This document shows positions 43,339 to 54,964 of a stretch of 64,000 nucleotides of DNA, one piece after another. The first letter of the stretch is position 1. Each line of letters begins with the position of its first letter. Made by a program: the position numbers and the translations under genes. The notes beneath the pieces are model-generated. The model saw only the letters and a program-made list of their open reading frames with translations. It ran no database searches and had not been told where the DNA came from. Source of the stretch: Simmondsia chinensis (taxonomy: Eukaryota; Streptophyta; Magnoliopsida; Caryophyllales; Simmondsiaceae); assembly GCA_018398585.1 (NCBI GenBank), contig JAGTTD010000005.1, positions 37,884,750 through 37,948,749 of the forward strand. The letters run 5' to 3'.

Positions 43339-43680
43339 TTATTTACCCGGTTCATGCCTAATGTTCTTTATTCAAATCGGTGTCTCATCTTTTTCTTTTT
43401 AAATTGTCCTTATTTATATTGGTTCCTTATCTGTTGTACTAGTTTAAAATGGCTCATAAACAGAATTGATCTATCATCATTTTAAGTTTGATCTAATTTG
43501 GTCACTAAGTGAAACTAATATTATCACGAAATAAAAGATTAACGTTATCTTAGGCAAAACAAGAGATAAGTTACCAATATCAACATATTGTAAAAATATT
43601 AGGGACCATATTGGACAAAAAAAGACGAGGTATCATTTTGAATAAACTTAAAACAAGAGGAATCAATCGTGTAAATAACT
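43339..43680. mobile_element. Foldback MITE upstream of DUF1639 gene
   Basis: The left arm AGTTATTTACCCGGTTCATG is answered by CAATCGTGTAAATAACT on the right; TTTATTCAAATCGG answers CATTTTGAATAAAC. It lies 155 nt upstream of the DUF1639 ATG (minus strand), so it could be in the leader or promoter. Confidence 0.5.
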
Positions 43681-44300
43681 AAACACTTGTATAAGAGATC
43701 TCGAATTCAGAGCTTGTAATGAAACAATGGAGTGTTTTACTGACGATTTTTACAAATGCAAAGAAATTTCGAGAAATGGGATTGATGAAAGCATGGTGTT
43801 CAGAATGAAGAAGATGAGATATTGAACTTTAAATCAGAAGAAAAATGAAAGGAAAATGTCTGCATTTTTTAACGTAGTTGTATGGCGAGAACAACGGGAG
43901 CCAGAGACGCCACCTAGATTTGAGAAACAGGAAAAAGAAAAATCAAAGAATGATCGAGGAAAGCGCACGAAATTCGCCATGGATGACCTCAAAGCATGAC
44001 GAATCTAATTCAGAATTGAACAGTTTGTGGATTTGTATAAACCATTCCGCATTGAAAAATGCTCAAATTGAGCCGTTTATCGATTTGTATAAACTCTTTT
44101 CGGATTGAGAAATTCAATTGTAAATTGGATACGCTCAAAAAGGCGCCAAAATCATGAGTATCGATAGAAGAAAGGCGTTCCAACATTTCATTTCCGATCC
44201 TCTCAATCAGTGACTGAAATGAGGATGAAAGAGAGTTATTTTCGCCATTGACCACTTATGTTTTTAAATCTGTTCAAATTATTCTTTCAATTTTTTATTT
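43681..44300. other. Upstream region of DUF1639 gene, no gene recognised
   Basis: Open frames of about 80 codons on both strands have no recognisable domain. The minus-strand frame at 44255-44010 starts MVNGENNSLSSSFQSLIERI; it could be an unknown exon but nothing supports it. Confidence 0.3.
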
Positions 44301-44304
44301 TTTT

Positions 44305-44790
44305 TGATTCAAAATGATTTCACAATGAAATAATCTCCATTTAGTGGCCAAAGTCGTATAAAAATTGAAAAGATCAAGCACCAGTTTTAAAGAAAATAAA
44401 ACATTAGAGATTCTCCTTTTTCCAAAATAATTTTACTACGAAATAATTCCCACTTAGTGGTCAAAATTATATAAAATTTAAAAATTAAAGCACTAAAACA
44501 TTACGGATTCTCTCATCTTTTCTTTTTATTCAGAATGATTTCACTACGAAATAGTCCCCACTCACAGGATAAAATTACGTAAAAATTAAAAAAATAAAAA
44601 CGCAAAATTTTATTTTAAAATATAACACTACAATCACCGTGAACAAAAGGAAAAATAAGAAACTTGCTTTTTGATAAATAGAAAAGGACCACTTCAAAAA
44701 CAAAAAAATATAAGCGACTAATTTAAATAAATTAATTTGACTATGAAATAGTTCCCACTTAGTGAACAAAATTATGTAGTGAATGAAAGG
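44305..44790. repeat. Tandem-like AT-rich repeats (about 4 units)
   Basis: ATGATTTCACAATGAAATAA, TTTTACTACGAAATAATTCC, TTTCACTACGAAATAGTCCC and TTTGACTATGAAATAGTTCC, each followed by (C)CACTTAGTGG-like text and AAAATTAT, mark four units at intervals of roughly 110, 110 and 200 bp. Confidence 0.5.
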
Positions 44791-45169
44791 AAAAATAAGA
44801 CACCTTTTGTTATAAATAAAAATAATATATAAAAGATCAATTTAAACAAATTTAAAAATATTAACGATCAACTGTGTGATTAACTCGGACCAAAAAAATG
44901 GTTTTGTTACAAATTGATGGAACCGAAAAGAAAACCTAATTCCCAAGCTTCGTCGAAAATTGAAGAGCGAAGAAATGGCGGAAACAGATAGGAAAATGCA
45001 AAATCAATTCTCAAAATCATTAATTTTTCAAAAATTTTTGAACTTTGAAAAACAGCAAATCGAGTAGAATAAGATAGAAATCAAGTAATTCTTTAATGAT
45101 TTGAAACTTCATTGATAAAGATAAAGTAGAAGAACAAGAACGAGGCGAGAGATGATCGTAGTTGTTATT

Positions 45170-45420
45170 TTAAGGGTAAAATTTTTTGCGACTCACAAAA
45201 AAAATGTCACTAAATGCCGATTTTAATGTGACAATAATAATTTTAAACTGGTAATAATATCATCGTACCTCAAATCGAGAGAGATGATAGTATTTGTTAT
45301 TGGTATAACGAAAAAAAATTGCAATTTACAAAAATTGAGGGTCACAAAATTGCTTTATAAATGAAAATTTAAATCCGATGATAACAATTTTGAACAGGTA
45401 ATAACATTATCGTACCTGAA
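45170..45420. repeat. Duplicated AT-rich unit
   Basis: Two units each end GGTAATAAxATxATCGTACCT(C/G)AAATC (near 45275 and 45420). The body resembles the repeats at 13750 and 42400. Confidence 0.4.
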
Positions 45421-45954
45421 ATCTTCGATTTCTTCCACTAAACAAATCTCAAGCTGCACGATCGAAATCTTCAAATCTTCAATGCTCTGCAGAGATTAAA
45501 CAATGAACGAAGAGCATAAGAACATCAAGCTATCGATATTCTTGAATAATTCAAAGTGAAAATGAACAAAAAAGGAAAATTGGAGCTGTTCGTCTATACC
45601 TTTTCAAAATCTGATGATCAGAAACAGAGTCTTCAAATCCACGAAATTTGGCGCAGATCGGCACTCTTTTGACTGATTTTTTCACTAATAATTTTTTTTT
45701 TTTTGAAATTAGTGAAAATTTTTGGAGATTTCTTCAAGAAATTGCAGAGGTCTCTGGAGATTTCTTCCTGTGAAACGGGGATTCACATTGTAAGTCCGAT
45801 CAATTTCTAAAAGATAGCAAAAATCGGATATCAAGAACGTTGTTTTGTGAGATTGTAGACCTCAGAAATTCGATTTCGAGCAATTGAATCTTCAATTGAT
45901 TGTTGTTGAAAGATTTTGAGTCAGCTGCAAACACAAATTGAAGAAATATTAGCG

Positions 45955-46600
45955 GTTTTGATGAATTCAACGCGAAATCTGAAGAGAAATGAAGTGATTT
46001 CATGGTTTTTTAAGACCTAGTTTAAGAATTAAATTAGCCAATCAAAAGAGAAATTGAACAAATATCAGCAGTTTCGATGGATTCAACGCAAAATTTGAAG
46101 AGAAATGAAGTAAATTCGCAGTTTTTTAAACCTAATTTTGCAATTAAAACACCGAATCGGAAGAGAAATCGATCAAATATAAGAACTTTGAATGGATTCA
46201 ACGCAAAATCTGAAGAGAACAGAGTAAAATCATAGTTTTCTAGACCTAATTTAACAACTGGAATAGCAAATTTAAAGAGAAATCGAACAAATATGAGCAC
46301 TTTCGATTATTACAACGCAAAATCTGAAGAGCTTTCGTAGTTTCTTAGACCTAATTTAACAATTAAAATAACAAATTTGAAGAGAAATTTGAAAAATATG
46401 AGCACTTTCTATGGATTCAACGCGAAATCTGAACCGAAAAGAAGTAAATTCATAGTTTTTAGAACTTATTTAACAATTAAAATAGCCAATCTAAAGAGAA
46501 ATTGAACAATTATGAGCACTTCCATTTGATTCAACGCAAAATCTATAGGGAAACGAAGTATGTCTCATAGTTTTTTACACCTAAATTAACAATTAAAAGC
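45955..46600. repeat. Degenerate ~115-bp tandem array, six units
   Basis: GATTCAACGC(A/G)AAATCTGAAG recurs near 45963, 46079, 46196, 46310, 46416 and 46531. Each unit also carries TAGTTTTTTAGACCTAATTT and AGAGAAATTGAACAAATATG variants. Minus-strand reading gives repeated FALN/LIFxRF peptides, a by-product of the period. It lies about 3-3.4 kb upstream of the DUF1639 ATG. Confidence 0.75.
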
Positions 46601-47230
46601 GGTTACTAAATACATTTGATTTCAAAGCCTCAGTTCATTATGCAACGTACAAAATCATAAATTCAATCCTCTCTTTAACACAAACCTTCAAATTCAAAGA
46701 AAAATTCAACCAAAAAATCCTTCTTTATACAAGATTAGAGCTTTTAGATCATCAATGGCGGCGAAAAGGATCTCTAAGTATTCCAGCGGTTAAATCTCCA
46801 TTAATCTTCTGCAAAATTGCATCTTTCAAGTAATTCTCCACGAAATCGTACAGAAAAACTGAGAATTTCAAGGACAAAATAAATATCTGTGAATTCAGAG
46901 ATGAATATCAACTAAAAATTATGAATCTGGTGAAGAAATTCACGGAAAAAAAAAATTGAGAATTTGGAGAAGAAAATCAACTGAAAAAAATGAAGAAACA
47001 GAGAGATGGGAGGAAAAAAATGTTCTCTTTGTCTCTCTTTCTCTGAACTCTCAATATATACGCACCCGTTTCTTCTTCAAACCCCATCGTCCAATCTCAG
47101 CCGTTGATTTTCAATCGGACGGTTCTCGTGCAATCTTGATCTAACCGTGACGATTAGTTGACGTGGCGCGAGGACGTGCACTAACGCCGTCAGTAGATCT
47201 AACGGAATCTTCAACGGCGTTTAGATTTTG
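46601..47230 (-). promoter_or_regulatory. Candidate distal promoter region of the DUF1639 gene
   Basis: On the minus strand TATATA at 47060-47055 is followed by a GA/CT-rich stretch (about 47045-46990), while the upstream side is more GC-rich (GACGTGGCGCGAGGACGTGC, CCACGTCAACTAATCG on the reverse). This is a plausible core promoter with a long leader or 5' intron to the ATG at 43184. Inference only; it could equally serve an unseen plus-strand gene. Confidence 0.25.
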
Positions 47231-47523
47231 TTTTTATTTTATTTAATCTTTTTTTAAATTGTAGTTTTTAAAAATTTAATAAAAAATTTAATTTTATTAA
47301 ATTTTTAGCGTTTCTTTCTCGTTCACCGAAGCGATGGCGCGGTGCAGGGGCAGCATCAATGGACTCTAACCCATGGTTGGTTTTTTAACCATAGTTAGTT
47401 AAACCTGGGTTAGCGCTTTAGCTTGTCGTGACTCAGCGAGTCTCTCTTATAGAGCAATAATATACGCTATCGAGATGGAAAACATGTATACCAAATTTAA
47501 TTTATTTAAATGATTGACAATAG
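47231..47523. other. Intergenic DNA
   Basis: AT-rich with an inverted GGTTAGAGTCC/ CTAACCCATGG-type motif near 47360-47415; no gene recognised. Confidence 0.35.
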
Positions 47524-47718
47524 TAACAACAATAAATTCAGTATGGGTGCGTCTTTACATGGGTCAAAATTTACCGAATAATTGGAGTCCTCGTTAGCAA
47601 AATAAAGCCAGTGCCATAACGGTTCCCGCCAAAGCAGAGTTGGGGGTGAAATGTACGTGACTTTATCCTTTCAATGTGCTACCTTAAGGGAGGCAGTGTC
47701 AGTGGGCCCCAAACCCAA
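47524..47718 (-). mobile_element. Interrupted SINE/LINE tail copy (minus)
   Basis: CAACAATAAATTCAGT at the left, then about 66 bp of foreign sequence (47545-47610), then CCAGTGCCATAACGGTTCCC, GAAATGTACGTGACTTTATCC. The tail motif CAGTGCC is interrupted or duplicated at CAGT/CCAGT. Confidence 0.5.
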
Positions 47719-48089
47719 CCACTGAGAGAATCCTACAAAAATTTTGAAATTTTTTTTTTTTGTGTACGAACGAGGAACCAGGTTACTCAGTAAACTTTAA
47801 CCCATATAGCAACCCACACACCATAACAGCCAGTTAAGTCAAGAATTCATTAGAGAAAGCTTCAAGGGAGGAATCGAATTTCGGATATTTTGATTTAAAG
47901 TAACACTTTATCCTCTCATTTATCTCTTACAACTGAGGCAAGGCCCTGATGTGTAATTTTGAAATATTTACTCCCACAGAAACATAATAAATTTGATGGA
48001 TTTTTGATTTATCTATGATTTGACTCTATTACAATATTTCCGCATTATCTTATTATTTATACTTTTATTTATCAGAATAGTAGTTTTTT
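47719..48089. other. Intergenic DNA
   Basis: No gene or repeat class was recognised. A 12-nt T run lies near 47751. Confidence 0.35.
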
Positions 48090-48218
48090 AAATAATAACA
48101 GCAACAATAACAAACTCATTATTTGAAAGACTCCCGCCAAGATAAAATTTGGAGGATGAAATGTATATATAGTCTTATCTCTATATAATGCTAAACTGAA
48201 AGGAGGCAATTTTCAAGA
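48090..48218 (-). mobile_element. SINE/LINE tail fragment (minus)
   Basis: AATAACAGCAACAATAACAA, GACTCCCGCCAAGATAAAAT, GAAATGTATATATAGTCTTA: a decayed shared tail directly next to the LINE 3' end. Confidence 0.45.
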
Positions 48219-48220
48219 GC

Positions 48221-50800
48221 AGCAACAACAACAACAACAATTCTCAGTGCCTCAAGGGCTCACGCTTGTGCAGAGTCTGGGAGGGGTAGGATGTACGCAG
48301 CCTTACCTTGTAAGGATAAGACCCTGATGAGATACTGTTTTCGAGGACCCCCAACCTGATAGTTGAAAGTTATGCAGTGCATGAATACAGAGCATGTAAG
48401 GTAATGAAATTATGCGAATCATGTATGTATGTAAGCATGTAAACATATAATCAAAGTAGGCAAAATAATCATGTAAGTGTTTAAGCATGTACTCATGGGG
48501 CATAGCAGCTCGAGCAGAAGGTAGGATCAAACAAGCATACAAGCATATAGGGGAAAGATCGTACATGCGAGAAAGTAGAGAAAATAGAGAAAGAGAGCGA
48601 GAGAGAGGGAGAGAGGGGGAGAGAGGGCAAGTAGAGAAAGAGAGAAAGGGAGATTGAGAAAGAAAGAGAGCGAGAGTGCGATAGAGTGAGCATAGAGTAT
48701 AGAAAGTATCAGCAGTAATTAGCTCTATATCCCAAGGTAACAAATCCGAGGAACACTAAGCTATGACGACCGCTCATACTGTTTATCTTCAAATGATCCT
48801 ACAAGCAGCCTCGTGATACTAGAACTAGCTAACGGGTGCTCGGAACTCCTACGTCGCTGAATCAGTTACCCCTAAAACCCTATAACTAATCCTCCACTGA
48901 GCTCTACCTAGGGCGATCTCTTCATTTAGATTGAAGTAAGCGAGGTCCTATCAGGTTGTCTTCAATCAACTCTTCTTTGCCCGGCCTCTTCCAATCTTCC
49001 TGTCTGTACCATGGAGTTGTTCGCATCCCCTTACATGGGCAACGGTGGGTCTTCATCCAACTCTTCTTTGGCTGGCCTCTTCATCTCTTATCATTTGTGG
49101 AATTGTCTCTAACCAACCCTAGGAGCACTAATCGCCCAACAAATGCCAGAACTACATATAACTAGCCAGGCATACAAGCATCCACGTGGTATCTTGCGAG
49201 TGCTTGATGCATCTGCAGAGTCAATACTCCTACCCCCCTAAATCGGATACACCTATACTAATCCTCCACAGAGCTCTATCTAGGGCCATCTCTTCATTTA
49301 GGTTGAGATAGGTGAGGTCCTGTCGAATTATCTCCATCCATCTCTTCCTCGGTTGTCCTCTCCCTCTCTTCCCGTCTATTATCTGGAGTTGTTCAAATCT
49401 CCTGACCAGGGCAGTGGTGGGTCTCCTCCTAACATATCCAAACCACCTCAGACGTTGCTCCCTCAACTTATTCTCTATTGGGGCGACACCTAATTTACCT
49501 CTTATAATGTCATTTCTGATCCTATCTTTCCATGTGTGCCCACACATCCACCTTAACATCCTCATCTCTGCTACCTTCAGTTTTTGAGTGTGATGGCACT
49601 TAACTGGCCAGCATTATGCCCCGTATGATATAGCCGACTTCACTACTGTCTTATAGTATTTATCCTTTAACTTTAGTGGGAACTTCCTACCGCACAGTAC
49701 CGCGGAGGCCATTCTCCATTTATGTCAGCCCACTGTAATCCTGTTGTTGACATCTGCGTCCACTTCACCATCTTGTTGCACCATGAAACCCAAGTATTTA
49801 AAGCATGCTTTCTGTGGTATGTGCTCTAATCCAATATTTACGCCTTCTGTGCTTGGCATAGTAGAGGTGTTGAACTTGAATTCCATATTCTCTACCTTAG
49901 ATCTACTGAACCTTAGACCTTTCAATTCTAAGGCCAACCTCCAAAGGTCTAGTTTGTCATTCACCTCCTCCCTAGATTCTTCCACCAGGACTATGTCGTC
50001 GGCGAAAAGCATGGGGAAGTGCCTAGTCTGCTCATCCATAACCAAAACGTACAGAAAGGAACTCAAGGTTGATCCGTGGTGTACCCCCATTGTAATGGGA
50101 AAAGCGTTTGTCTCCCTTTTCGTTGTGCGCACATTGGTTTGGGCGTCTTCGTACATGTCCTTGATGACTTGTATATAGGTCTTGTGGATGCCTTTCCCCT
50201 CCAAGACCCTCTATAGAACCTCCCTCGGCACCCTATGCCTTTTTCAAATCAATGAGAACCATGTGAAGGTCCTTTTGTCTATCTTTGCAGTACTCTATGA
50301 ACCTCCTCAGGAGATGAATAGCTTCTATAGTTGATCTGCTTGGCATAAAACCAAATTGGTTCTCTGAGGCCCCTGCTTGTTGTTGGAGCCTTCTTTTTAT
50401 GATTCACTGCTAGAGCTTCAGAGTGTGGCTCATTAATTTGATTCCTTTGTAGTTGGCACAACTTTGAATGTCGCATTTGTTCTTATTGACGGGAACTAGT
50501 GTACTCTTCCGCCATTCATCCGACATCTTTTTTCCTTGGAGGATTTGGTTGAATAATTTGGTCAGTCATCTGATACCCAGTTCTCCAGTACATTTTCATG
50601 CCTCAATGGGTATGCCGTCTGAGCCGACTGTTTTACCCCTACCCATCTTTTTCAATGCTTCCCTAACTTTCTCGGGTCTAATTCTGGTGTAGTAGCAGTT
50701 AGTCTCCTGCTCCGCTGGTGCTTGTATCTCACCTGGGGATGCAACAATATCTCCCTTTTCATTGAAGAGGTCGTAGAAATAGGATTTTCACCTTTCAAGA
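48221..50800 (-). mobile_element. RTE-type LINE, 5'-truncated, frameshifted
   Basis: On the minus strand it runs from a reverse-transcriptase region (KSYFYDLFNE near 50780; FGFMPS..AIHLLRRF-like text near 50330; MGVHHGSTLSSFLY; catalytic FADDIVLVEE at about 50006-49977) to the C-terminal block (MRMLRWMCGHTWKDRIRNDI, RLRWFGYVRRRP, GRGQPRKRW). Frameshifts and stops break it. The 3' region holds a GA/CT-rich tract (48590-48680 on the plus strand) and ends in the Au-like tail (48243-48360) with (TTG)n. TTTCAAGAGC occurs at 48211-48220 and 50793-50802, but the right copy may be coding sequence, so the duplication is uncertain. Confidence 0.82.
49230..50800 (-). pseudogene. LINE reverse transcriptase ORF remnant
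   Basis: The coding part of the LINE. The frames at 49565-49230, 50204-49725 and 50476-50279 together cover the RT palm and the C-terminal domain of plant RTE-like elements. The YxDD-equivalent is FADD. A Trp in the ERWKSYF-type motif near 50785 is replaced by a stop, so the element is inactive. Confidence 0.8.
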
Positions 50801-50802
50801 GC

Positions 50803-51038
50803 CTCAACCCTAAATAGAAACCAAATTTAAATGATGTTGCCGGTTAATTCGATGAGGAAAAGTCTTTAAGGATAGTTTCTAAAATTTGGATTTAATTTTG
50901 CCTTTATTTTAGTGAAGAGATTTAAGGTGCGTTTGATTCATCTTATTTTAATTTATTTTTTTAATTTATATCTTTTTCAACTAGATCTTTGTCCGTTTTA
51001 CTTAGCTATTTGGTTGTGATGTGCAGAACAATTTTTTT
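50803..51038. other. AT-rich DNA
   Basis: A short AT-rich stretch with no recognised feature between the LINE and a solo LTR. Confidence 0.35.
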
Positions 51039-51722
51039 TGTTGGGAAAAATTAAAATTAAACACAAACGAAAGCGTAAAGTCAACCAAACAACATTAAAA
51101 CAATACCCAAAATTTAGTGGAAACCCGCTTTCCACTAGAAGTAAAAACCACAGGATCAAATGGGTGCCTCATTCACTATGAAATATGGAATTATAATATC
51201 TAATCATAACCCCAAACCTCATACAATCATCAATGTGACTATTGCACTGTAAGTCAACACTCTCTCACTGTTAGCTACTGCACAACGAGTCACCAACTCT
51301 CTTATAATGTACCTTCTGCACAGCAAGCCACCAATTATCCGTAATTGCTGCTCGACGAGCCACCAATCCTCTTCACAACGTAACTTTGAATAGAGGAACC
51401 TACATAAACTCTCATCAACAATCAATCATCACATAACTCATAATCAAAGTACCTATCAATCAAACCTCTCAAACTCCCCTAGTCCCGGGTTCCCCCTGGA
51501 CACCCCTTTACAGAACCTTTCTAACCCTCGCATTTTTCCTCTCTTTTTTCTTCTCTACTCTAACCATCAACTCTGAAACCCCGTTTTATAATTGAGTTAC
51601 CCTATCATAGTAACAATCAAATCTCAAATAGATTAAGTAACTAAATCATACTAAATATCACCAAAGTCAATTCTAATTCATATTAATCAATGTTAATTTT
51701 TGAGATAAATAATATCCTAATA
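51039..51722 (+). mobile_element. Solo LTR (about 684 bp)
   Basis: Starts TGTTGGGAAAAATTAAAATT and ends GATAAATAATATCCTAATA, a decayed TG...CA with TGTTGGG/CCTAA(C)A inverted ends. T-rich flanks could hold the 5-bp duplication. Internal CACxACGAGxCACCAA repeats occur at 51280-51370. Related pieces lie at 17225-17490 and 56645-57605. The Ty1/copia versus Ty3/gypsy assignment is not certain. Confidence 0.6.
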
Positions 51723-51814
51723 ATTTTTTACATAATAGATACAAGTTTTAAAAAGCTTATCTATTATAATCACAAAAAATAACTTAATTATATAAATCAA
51801 CTAAGTATAGTAGG

Positions 51815-52344
51815 TAGAAAATAGGGTTTTTTGCATTTTACCACCTAGGTTTTATGTTATCTAGCTTCTAACCACCTTTTTTTTTCCTTGCACTTTTAAC
51901 CACCTAAAAAATTTTCTTGGTTGCAAATAACCACCAGATGGAATATTTTGTTAGAAAAAACATAACATTCCATGCAATTTTGAAATATTGTATGATACAT
52001 AACTTTTAACTCACTTTTTTGAGTGATATTGAAGAGTTAATATGTAAAAGAGTATACTAAGTGTTCCTCCCAATTTTAGTATTATTTACAAATAACCACC
52101 TATATTTTATGATATGTAGCTTTTAATCACTTGTATTTTATAATATATAGCTTTTGATCAATAAAATTGAGAATGAACATGGAATATTCGATTTTTTCTA
52201 ACGAATATTCCATATGGTGGTTATTTGCAACAAAAAAAAAAAAAAATTTAGGTGGTTAAAAGCAAAAATAAAAAATAAATTAGGTGATTAAAAGCTAGAT
52301 GGCATAAAACCTAAGTGGTAAAATGCAAAAAGCCCTAGAAAATA
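51815..52344. mobile_element. Foldback Mutator-like MITE with 9-bp duplication
   Basis: A perfect 9-bp direct repeat TAGAAAATA (51815-51823, 52336-52344) flanks a 512-bp element. The ends GGGTTTTTTGCATTTTACC and GGTAAAATGCAAAAAGCCC begin long inverted arms (about 180 bp) including CACCTAGGTTTTATG and GGTTATTTGCAACAAAA. A 9-bp duplication with long arms is typical of MULE-derived MITEs. It is non-coding. Confidence 0.85.
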
Positions 52345-52750
52345 ATCATACTAATGATTGATCATGGTAGTAGAGGGTGGTGAAAGTATCAACCCATAAG
52401 TGTAAAGAGGTGGTCATAGGTATAAATGGTAAAAAAAAAAAAAAAAAAAAGTAAATCGGTTATGCTAGTAAGGATTTAATGCTAATATATAGTCTTTTTA
52501 AAATTTTTTTTATAAATAAGTTGTGAAAAAGATACAATTCTGCATCTTTTCAGCGTAGTTATAAAACAACTTCTTAATCTTCCTATTTAAATTGTGAAAA
52601 AGGTGTAAAATGTTCTTTTCTATCAACCAAACGCAAGTTTTACAGTTAATTAGAGTGTTTTTCACAATTTCAAGCTACTAAAAAGCAGAACCAACGGCCT
52701 TATAGGATTGGTTTGGAGGAATGATTGTCCTATCGTGTAACCCAATTGGA
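52345..52750. other. AT-rich intergenic DNA
   Basis: Contains a 19-nt A run near 52432 and no recognised gene. Confidence 0.35.
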
Positions 52751-52751
52751 C

Positions 52752-53560
52752 TCCTTTTTTTTTTGATAATTGGATTTTCATTAATCTTTAGAATTTGTAC
52801 ATGTGCCCAATCAAATAGACGGACAAAAACAAAATAACAAAAGCTATCCATCCTATACAAAATGTGGATATTGATGTACATCAAAAGAAAGCACCACTAA
52901 CTAAATATACAACCCTCAAGTAATTATAGTCAATCTATTGAAGCCAAGCAATCAAGGGGGAGCTTCTTAGAACAACATTCTTGGCAAGGGAGTCAGCTAA
53001 TTGATTTGCTTCTCGCTTCTGGTGTATGATTGAGACCCAAGAGAATTCTTTCCGAAGCACTTGGATTCTGTTGATAGCAAAGTTCATCTTCCAAGGATAT
53101 GAGTCTAAGTTGTTTGCCCATGAGACAGCATTTCTTCAGTCAGATTCGATTATTAGCCTGCTACTCTTGATGTTGTCTTCTTGACAAGAGTATTCAAGGG
53201 CTAACCTTATGGCTTCAATCTCAGCGAAGTTTGAATCTTTGGTGCCAATTGGAACCGAGAACACACAAAAAATGTTATCTTGCCAATCTCTAAGGACACC
53301 ACCAACTCCTGCATCGCCTGGCTTCCCTATTGATGACCCATCCACATTCCATTTCAAGGATATCCAGGAGGGGACCAAAGGATTTGTGGTCTAGCACTTT
53401 TCGGTTTGTTCCACTTAGATACCGTATCAATATCCGATATAATTTGTTGAATAGAGTAGGGGAGATCTTCATTTGCTGCCTTAATCCATGTAGCCACTCT
53501 GTACTTTGCAATATCAATGATATCCTGTGTGGATGTTCGCTTTTCATTTGTAAAAAAAAA
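52752..53560 (-). mobile_element. L1-type LINE 3' remnant with RNase H
   Basis: On the plus strand the element's 3' end is poly-T followed by GATAATTGG. Going upstream on the minus strand there is an RNase H-like region: SLKWNVDGSSIGKPGDAGVG, then SNFAEIEAIRLALEY and SRLIIESD (about 53378-53136), continuing with AVSWANNLDSYPW-like text. Before it, IKAANEDLPYSIQQIISDID and PQILWSPPG lie in another frame, so at least one frameshift is present. A (TA)n tract follows at 53562-53585. Confidence 0.7.
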
Positions 53561-53697
53561 GTATATATATATATATATATATATATCAAACTTAAATACA
53601 AAAAATATTACCTCTCAAGCACAAATAGAAGTCCAGGATTAAATAAAATAACCGATTTTTATTAATGAAAAAATAATTATCAAATATATACCTATTG

Positions 53698-53970
53698 ATT
53701 TTTTTTTTTTTTTTTTGATAATTAGCGACAAAGTCGCAATACAAAACAGGCAACTCGAACAAACGACTTCTAAGTCAACCCGTATAAGAACAGGGATCAA
53801 AACAACAAAACAGAATATACAGGAATACAAACAAAAAAAGAGGCATATGCAAAGAGCCTCAACCACCACTAAGGAGGATTCAGAAATAGGACAAAACCAA
53901 AAGACAGGAAAAAAAAAGGACAGTCAAGCCCCTAATATATAAGAACGGGGATCAAAACAACTAAACAGTA
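53698..53970 (-). mobile_element. L1-type LINE 3' end (poly-A type)
   Basis: A T run of about 17 then GATAATTAGCGACAAAGTCG on the plus strand, with A-rich text and ATCAAAACAACAAAACAG twice (53796 and 53952). Only the 3' end is present. Confidence 0.5.
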
Positions 53971-54452
53971 TATATATCTGTTGATAAAAATACTAGTTCG
54001 TTGATGTTCAAGTTGGTATAAGTTGGACAAATATAAGTAGGCAAATAAGTGTGGATAAGTAGGACCCGATAATACTATCTTAGAAAGAGGTGAATATTCA
54101 AACACTACAATAAACTAAGAGCAATTAGAGAGATTTTACAAACATTGATACCTGCCGTGGTAAAGGCATTGTCCTAAAAGACAATTTCATCGCTACTCGG
54201 GTGTAGACAGTGTTACCGACGGTCCTCCAAGATTGACGCAATCTAATTCCTAACGTGTACTCGTTAATTGTTGAGTAAGAGCGCTACTAGTACTTTGTCC
54301 AAGATGTAGAAGGTTTTGATAAGAGAGAGAGAGAGCTTTTCTGATTTTGGAATGGTTAAAACTCTTGCCTTAATGGGTTTCTATAGTAATATCATATCTG
54401 TTAGGGAGAGAAGCCTCGTTCCCGACAATCACCTCCCACAATCATGCATTAG
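53971..54452. other. Unclassified intergenic DNA
   Basis: Moderately GC-rich text near 54150-54300 looks like an old LTR but has no partner here. No gene recognised. Confidence 0.3.
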
Positions 54453-54964
54453 TAGAGGTGGCCAGTGGGCCGAGCCGGCCCGTTTGGGGGTAGAAACCCC
54501 CCAAAATAAAGTTGAAAATGTTTTGTGGGTGAAAGGATTTGAACCTTAGATCTCTCACGTGTTAGATAAAGCTTCCACCATATGAGGTAGAACCTTTTTG
54601 TTATATATTAGGATAAAGAAATATTAAATTATACATATCTCAAAAAAAGTGGGTGACTATCCGAGCCTTATATAGTTTGTTTATAAAAAATATTTTGAGA
54701 TATATATGTTTATAAAAAATATTAAATTAAACACAGAAACAGTTGTATTAGGTTTGAGTATGCCTTATATAGTTTGTATATCCAATAAAATCAAAAAAAT
54801 TGAAGCTCACATGGTAATTGGTAAGGTTTACATGTTAGAGGTATAGGATTCGAATCTCACTAATGTCATTTTTATGTCCAATTTTCATGATATTAAAAAA
54901 AAAAAAAATGGGAGGGGGTACAGTCGGGCCAGCCAGGCCCAGGCCCGGCCCGTGGCTACCTCTA
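54453..54964. mobile_element. Non-autonomous hAT with two tRNA-like modules
   Basis: TAGAGGTGGCCAG at the left and GGCTACCTCTA at the right (one mismatch) border 512 bp with the same GC-rich ends and interior as 3970-4512. The minus-strand module has GGTTCAAATCC (B-box, 54535-54545) and TCTACCTCATATGG (A-like). The plus-strand module has GCTCACATGGTAATTGG (A-like, 54802-54824) and GGATTCGAATC (B-box, 54846-54858). Flanking octamers match at only 4 of 8. Confidence 0.65.

Noticed and set aside
44010..44255. 81-codon minus-strand frame upstream of DUF1639
   Set aside because: No recognisable domain and embedded in repetitive AT-rich DNA; kept only as a remark.
46756..46794. Start of a ubiquitin-conjugating enzyme (ATGGCGGCGAAAAGGATCTC)
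   Set aside because: The reading MAAKRISK is followed by a stop after 12 codons, and no further E2 exon was found nearby.
48303..48743. 146-codon Ser/Leu-rich minus-strand frame
   Set aside because: It is translation of the LINE 3' region with its GA/CT microsatellite.
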